Assembly: GCA_039621445.1 (NCBI GenBank)
Contig: CP154955.1
Span: forward strand, 55,619,341-55,683,340
Length of the DNA stretch: 64,000 nucleotides
Source of the DNA: Euglena gracilis
Lineage: Eukaryota > Euglenida > Euglenophyceae > Euglenales
Direction of reading: 5' to 3'
Shown: positions 62,401-64,000 of the stretch, in pieces
How positions within the stretch are numbered: the first letter of the stretch is position 1
Layout of the letters: every line of letters starts with the position of its first letter
The notes under the pieces: model-generated
The model's database searches: none
The model's input: only the letters and a program-made list of their open reading frames with translations
Told to the model about the DNA's origin: nothing
Made by a program: the position numbers and the translations under genes

Positions 62401-62619
62401 TTTTGCCATTGACCTTTGGGGTGGTGTTTTTCGGGGGGAGGTTCTCTGTCGGTATGCCTTTCTGAGTTCTTGTTCCAGCAAAGGTTGCCCCCTAAGCACC
62501 AAAATATAGCTTCCTTGGGTGATGACCTTCGGGCAATGCAGGCCTGCACCCACGGGACGTCCTTGGCCCCAACTTGCATGTGTGGCAGGAGCCCCATTAC
62601 ATGTATGCTGACTGGGACG

Positions 62620-63075
62620 GTGTGTGTGTGCATATGTGATGATGTGCATTTGCTTGTTTGTTTGTTGTTGCGCCCGTCCGTGTGTGTGCATTGTGCATTC
62701 GTGTTCGTTTGTGTGTGCTTGTTTGTTGTCTGCGTGTGTTTGCGTCTGCAGGTGTATGTGTGGTTGTGTGTGTGTGTGTGTGTGTGTGTGCATGTTTGCA
62801 AACCCCCCAAGTATGAGCAACCAGTTGGTTATATTTGGTGGTTGCTTGTAGAGGGGGGTTGCTTCTATTTGGGGAGGGGTTATGTGTGCGAGTTTGTGTG
62901 TGTGTGTGCATGCGTTTGTGTGTCTGTAAGTGTGCCATGTTTGCGTGTGTGTCTTTACGTCTGGGTGTGTGTTTGTATGCATGTTGTGCACATAAGTGTT
63001 TTCTTGTTTATTGTTGTGCTCGCGCATGTGTGTACATTGTGCATGGGTGTGTGTTTATGAGTGTGTGGGTGTGCA
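62620..63075. repeat. GT-rich microsatellite region
   Basis: Degenerate GTGTGTGT and TTTGTTTG sequence, with (GT)n at about 62766-62790. The Cys/Val ORFs here are not genes. Confidence 0.9.
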
Positions 63076-63120
63076 CGGAGGGTATGAGTGAAGTTCACCA
63101 TACCCTCCTACCCCCCCTCC

Positions 63121-63741
63121 CCTTTGTCCAACGACCACCCCTTTAAAATGACCACCCCCCGGTCACAGGTTGCAGGCAATGGGGGGCGTACAACCACCCC
63201 CCCTGGTCATAGGTTGCAGGTTGCAAAAAAAATTTTTTTGACGTTTTACCAAGCGGTAGATTTCCCACCTCCTCCACTACAGGATTTTTTCTGCTATGTT
63301 CCGCACCCCGGCAACGTCAGATCCAGATCCCAAAAAGGTGGTGTTGTTTGCAAAAGCAACACGTGGAATTTGGGGTTTGGCACACGTTTTCAACAGGAAC
63401 CTTTACCTCACAAAGGATCTGATCGATGGGGATTTTATCCCGAAAATTGTTGTATCACCGGAAGAAAGGCTTCTATACCGTGCCCGCGGAATACTGCCTG
63501 CCCCGCACCCCTTCGGTGTAGCATTTGCACAGCAGCCTTTTGGCGCTGTCGTTCATGACACCCCCTCAGGAGAGCCGCTGTGTTTGGGCTACCTCCTTTA
63601 TGATTTTTTTCCGCTTTTCGCTGTGTGTGAGCCTTTGCCCCCTTTATAATGACCACCCCCCGGTCACAGGTTGCAGGTAATGGGGGCGTACAACCACCCT
63701 CCCTGGTCATAGGTTGCAGGTAAATGGTCGTTGGACAAAGG
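63121..63741. mobile_element. Inverted-repeat element enclosing a 117-codon ORF
   Basis: CCTTTGTCCAACGACC at 63121 and its exact complement GGTCGTTGGACAAAGG at 63726-63741 bound the element. Inside each end lies a direct (not inverted) copy of about 83 bp (TGACCACCCCCCGGTCACAG, GGGCGTACAACCACC). Between them an open frame runs 63296-63649. Flanking C-runs and G-runs extend the pairing. Confidence 0.7.
63296..63649 (+). CDS. Hypothetical ORF inside the 63121-63741 element
   Basis: The 117-codon frame starts MFRTPATSDPDPKKVVLFAK and continues with a varied, protein-like sequence (IWGLAHVFNRNLYLTKDLID, VVSPEERLLYRARGILP) before TAA. Codon use is less G/C-biased than host exons. I recognise no domain. 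It could be an exon copy captured by the element, a transposon-encoded peptide or a chance ORF. Confidence 0.35.
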   Translation: MFRTPATSDPDPKKVVLFAKATRGIWGLAHVFNRNLYLTKDLIDGDFIPKIVVSPEERLLYRARGILPAPHPFGVAFAQQPFGAVVHDTPSGEPLCLGYLLYDFFPLFAVCEPLPPL

Positions 63742-64000
63742 GAGGGGGGGGTACTCCTACCATGTCGCCTTCCAGCAGACTGTCTGGAATGGAATTTTTT
63801 TATATTTTTCCTGCCACCAACCCTTGAAGTTCGCAGGTCTGAATCATAGATTCAAATGACACCTGTGTGTCCCCTTCTCTGGGGGGTGGGGACAGTGCAC
63901 ACCGGGGGGGGGGGTCGTTGGGGGGTTTTCGAGAGTAAATGGGTGGGTTGGGAACGCTGGACCCCCCCCAAGTCCCGCCAGGCTTCGGCCACCTCCACGC

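Overview
The window is nuclear DNA from an intron-rich eukaryote, most likely a unicellular protist or alga whose lineage I cannot name. Coding exons are short (about 30-190 bp), rich in G+C and biased to G or C at third codon positions. They sit in long T-rich introns packed with simple repeats, poly-C/poly-G blocks and short inverted-repeat transposons. There is no ribosome-binding-site structure, no operon spacing and no long intact ORF of bacterial type. The longest ORFs are translations of simple repeats or of exons read through introns.

All recognisable genes are on the + strand. (1) About 362-10420: a MAD3/BUBR1-like spindle-checkpoint protein, 5' end outside the window or unrecognised, with the MAD3/BUB1 TPR region, an ABBA-like motif, a KEN box and no kinase domain. 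(2) About 12896-27444: a PCF11-like cleavage/termination factor, with an N-terminal CTD-interaction domain (CID), a proline-rich middle, two zinc-finger halves flanking an RRW...EW segment, and a final TGA. (3) About 31992-43518 or further: a large GTPase with an N-terminal membrane segment, P-loop, DTAG and later strands spread over twelve short exons, eleven joined by GT-AG junctions whose phases all agree. (4) About 53262-62007, open at the 3' side: a protein with a GWDCLRHLEI-type glycosyltransferase-like region followed by a second segment with LFLD...DYQ.

The rest is mainly non-autonomous mobile DNA. At least ten elements have terminal inverted repeats, most starting CAGGG or CAGRG, and several have clear 8-bp target duplications (exact: GCTGCGGG, CTTGCATG, ATCTACCC, ATAAGAAC). 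That is the signature of hAT-type MITEs. Other families have different ends: a hairpin-ended element with ATAT flanks, a 20-bp perfect TIR pair with ACATT flanks, CACCTATAG-bounded micro-elements, GACAAAAAT-ended elements, and families built on AAATAATACCCCC or AAATATAAAGCC. Short GCGCAAATGCGC-type palindromes recur in two clusters.

The most unusual observation is in the PCF11 gene. Homology suggests that two introns may be bounded by inverted repeats and short direct repeats rather than by GT-AG. Canonical alternatives exist for both and cDNA would settle it. No tRNA, rRNA, CRISPR array or viral gene was recognised.
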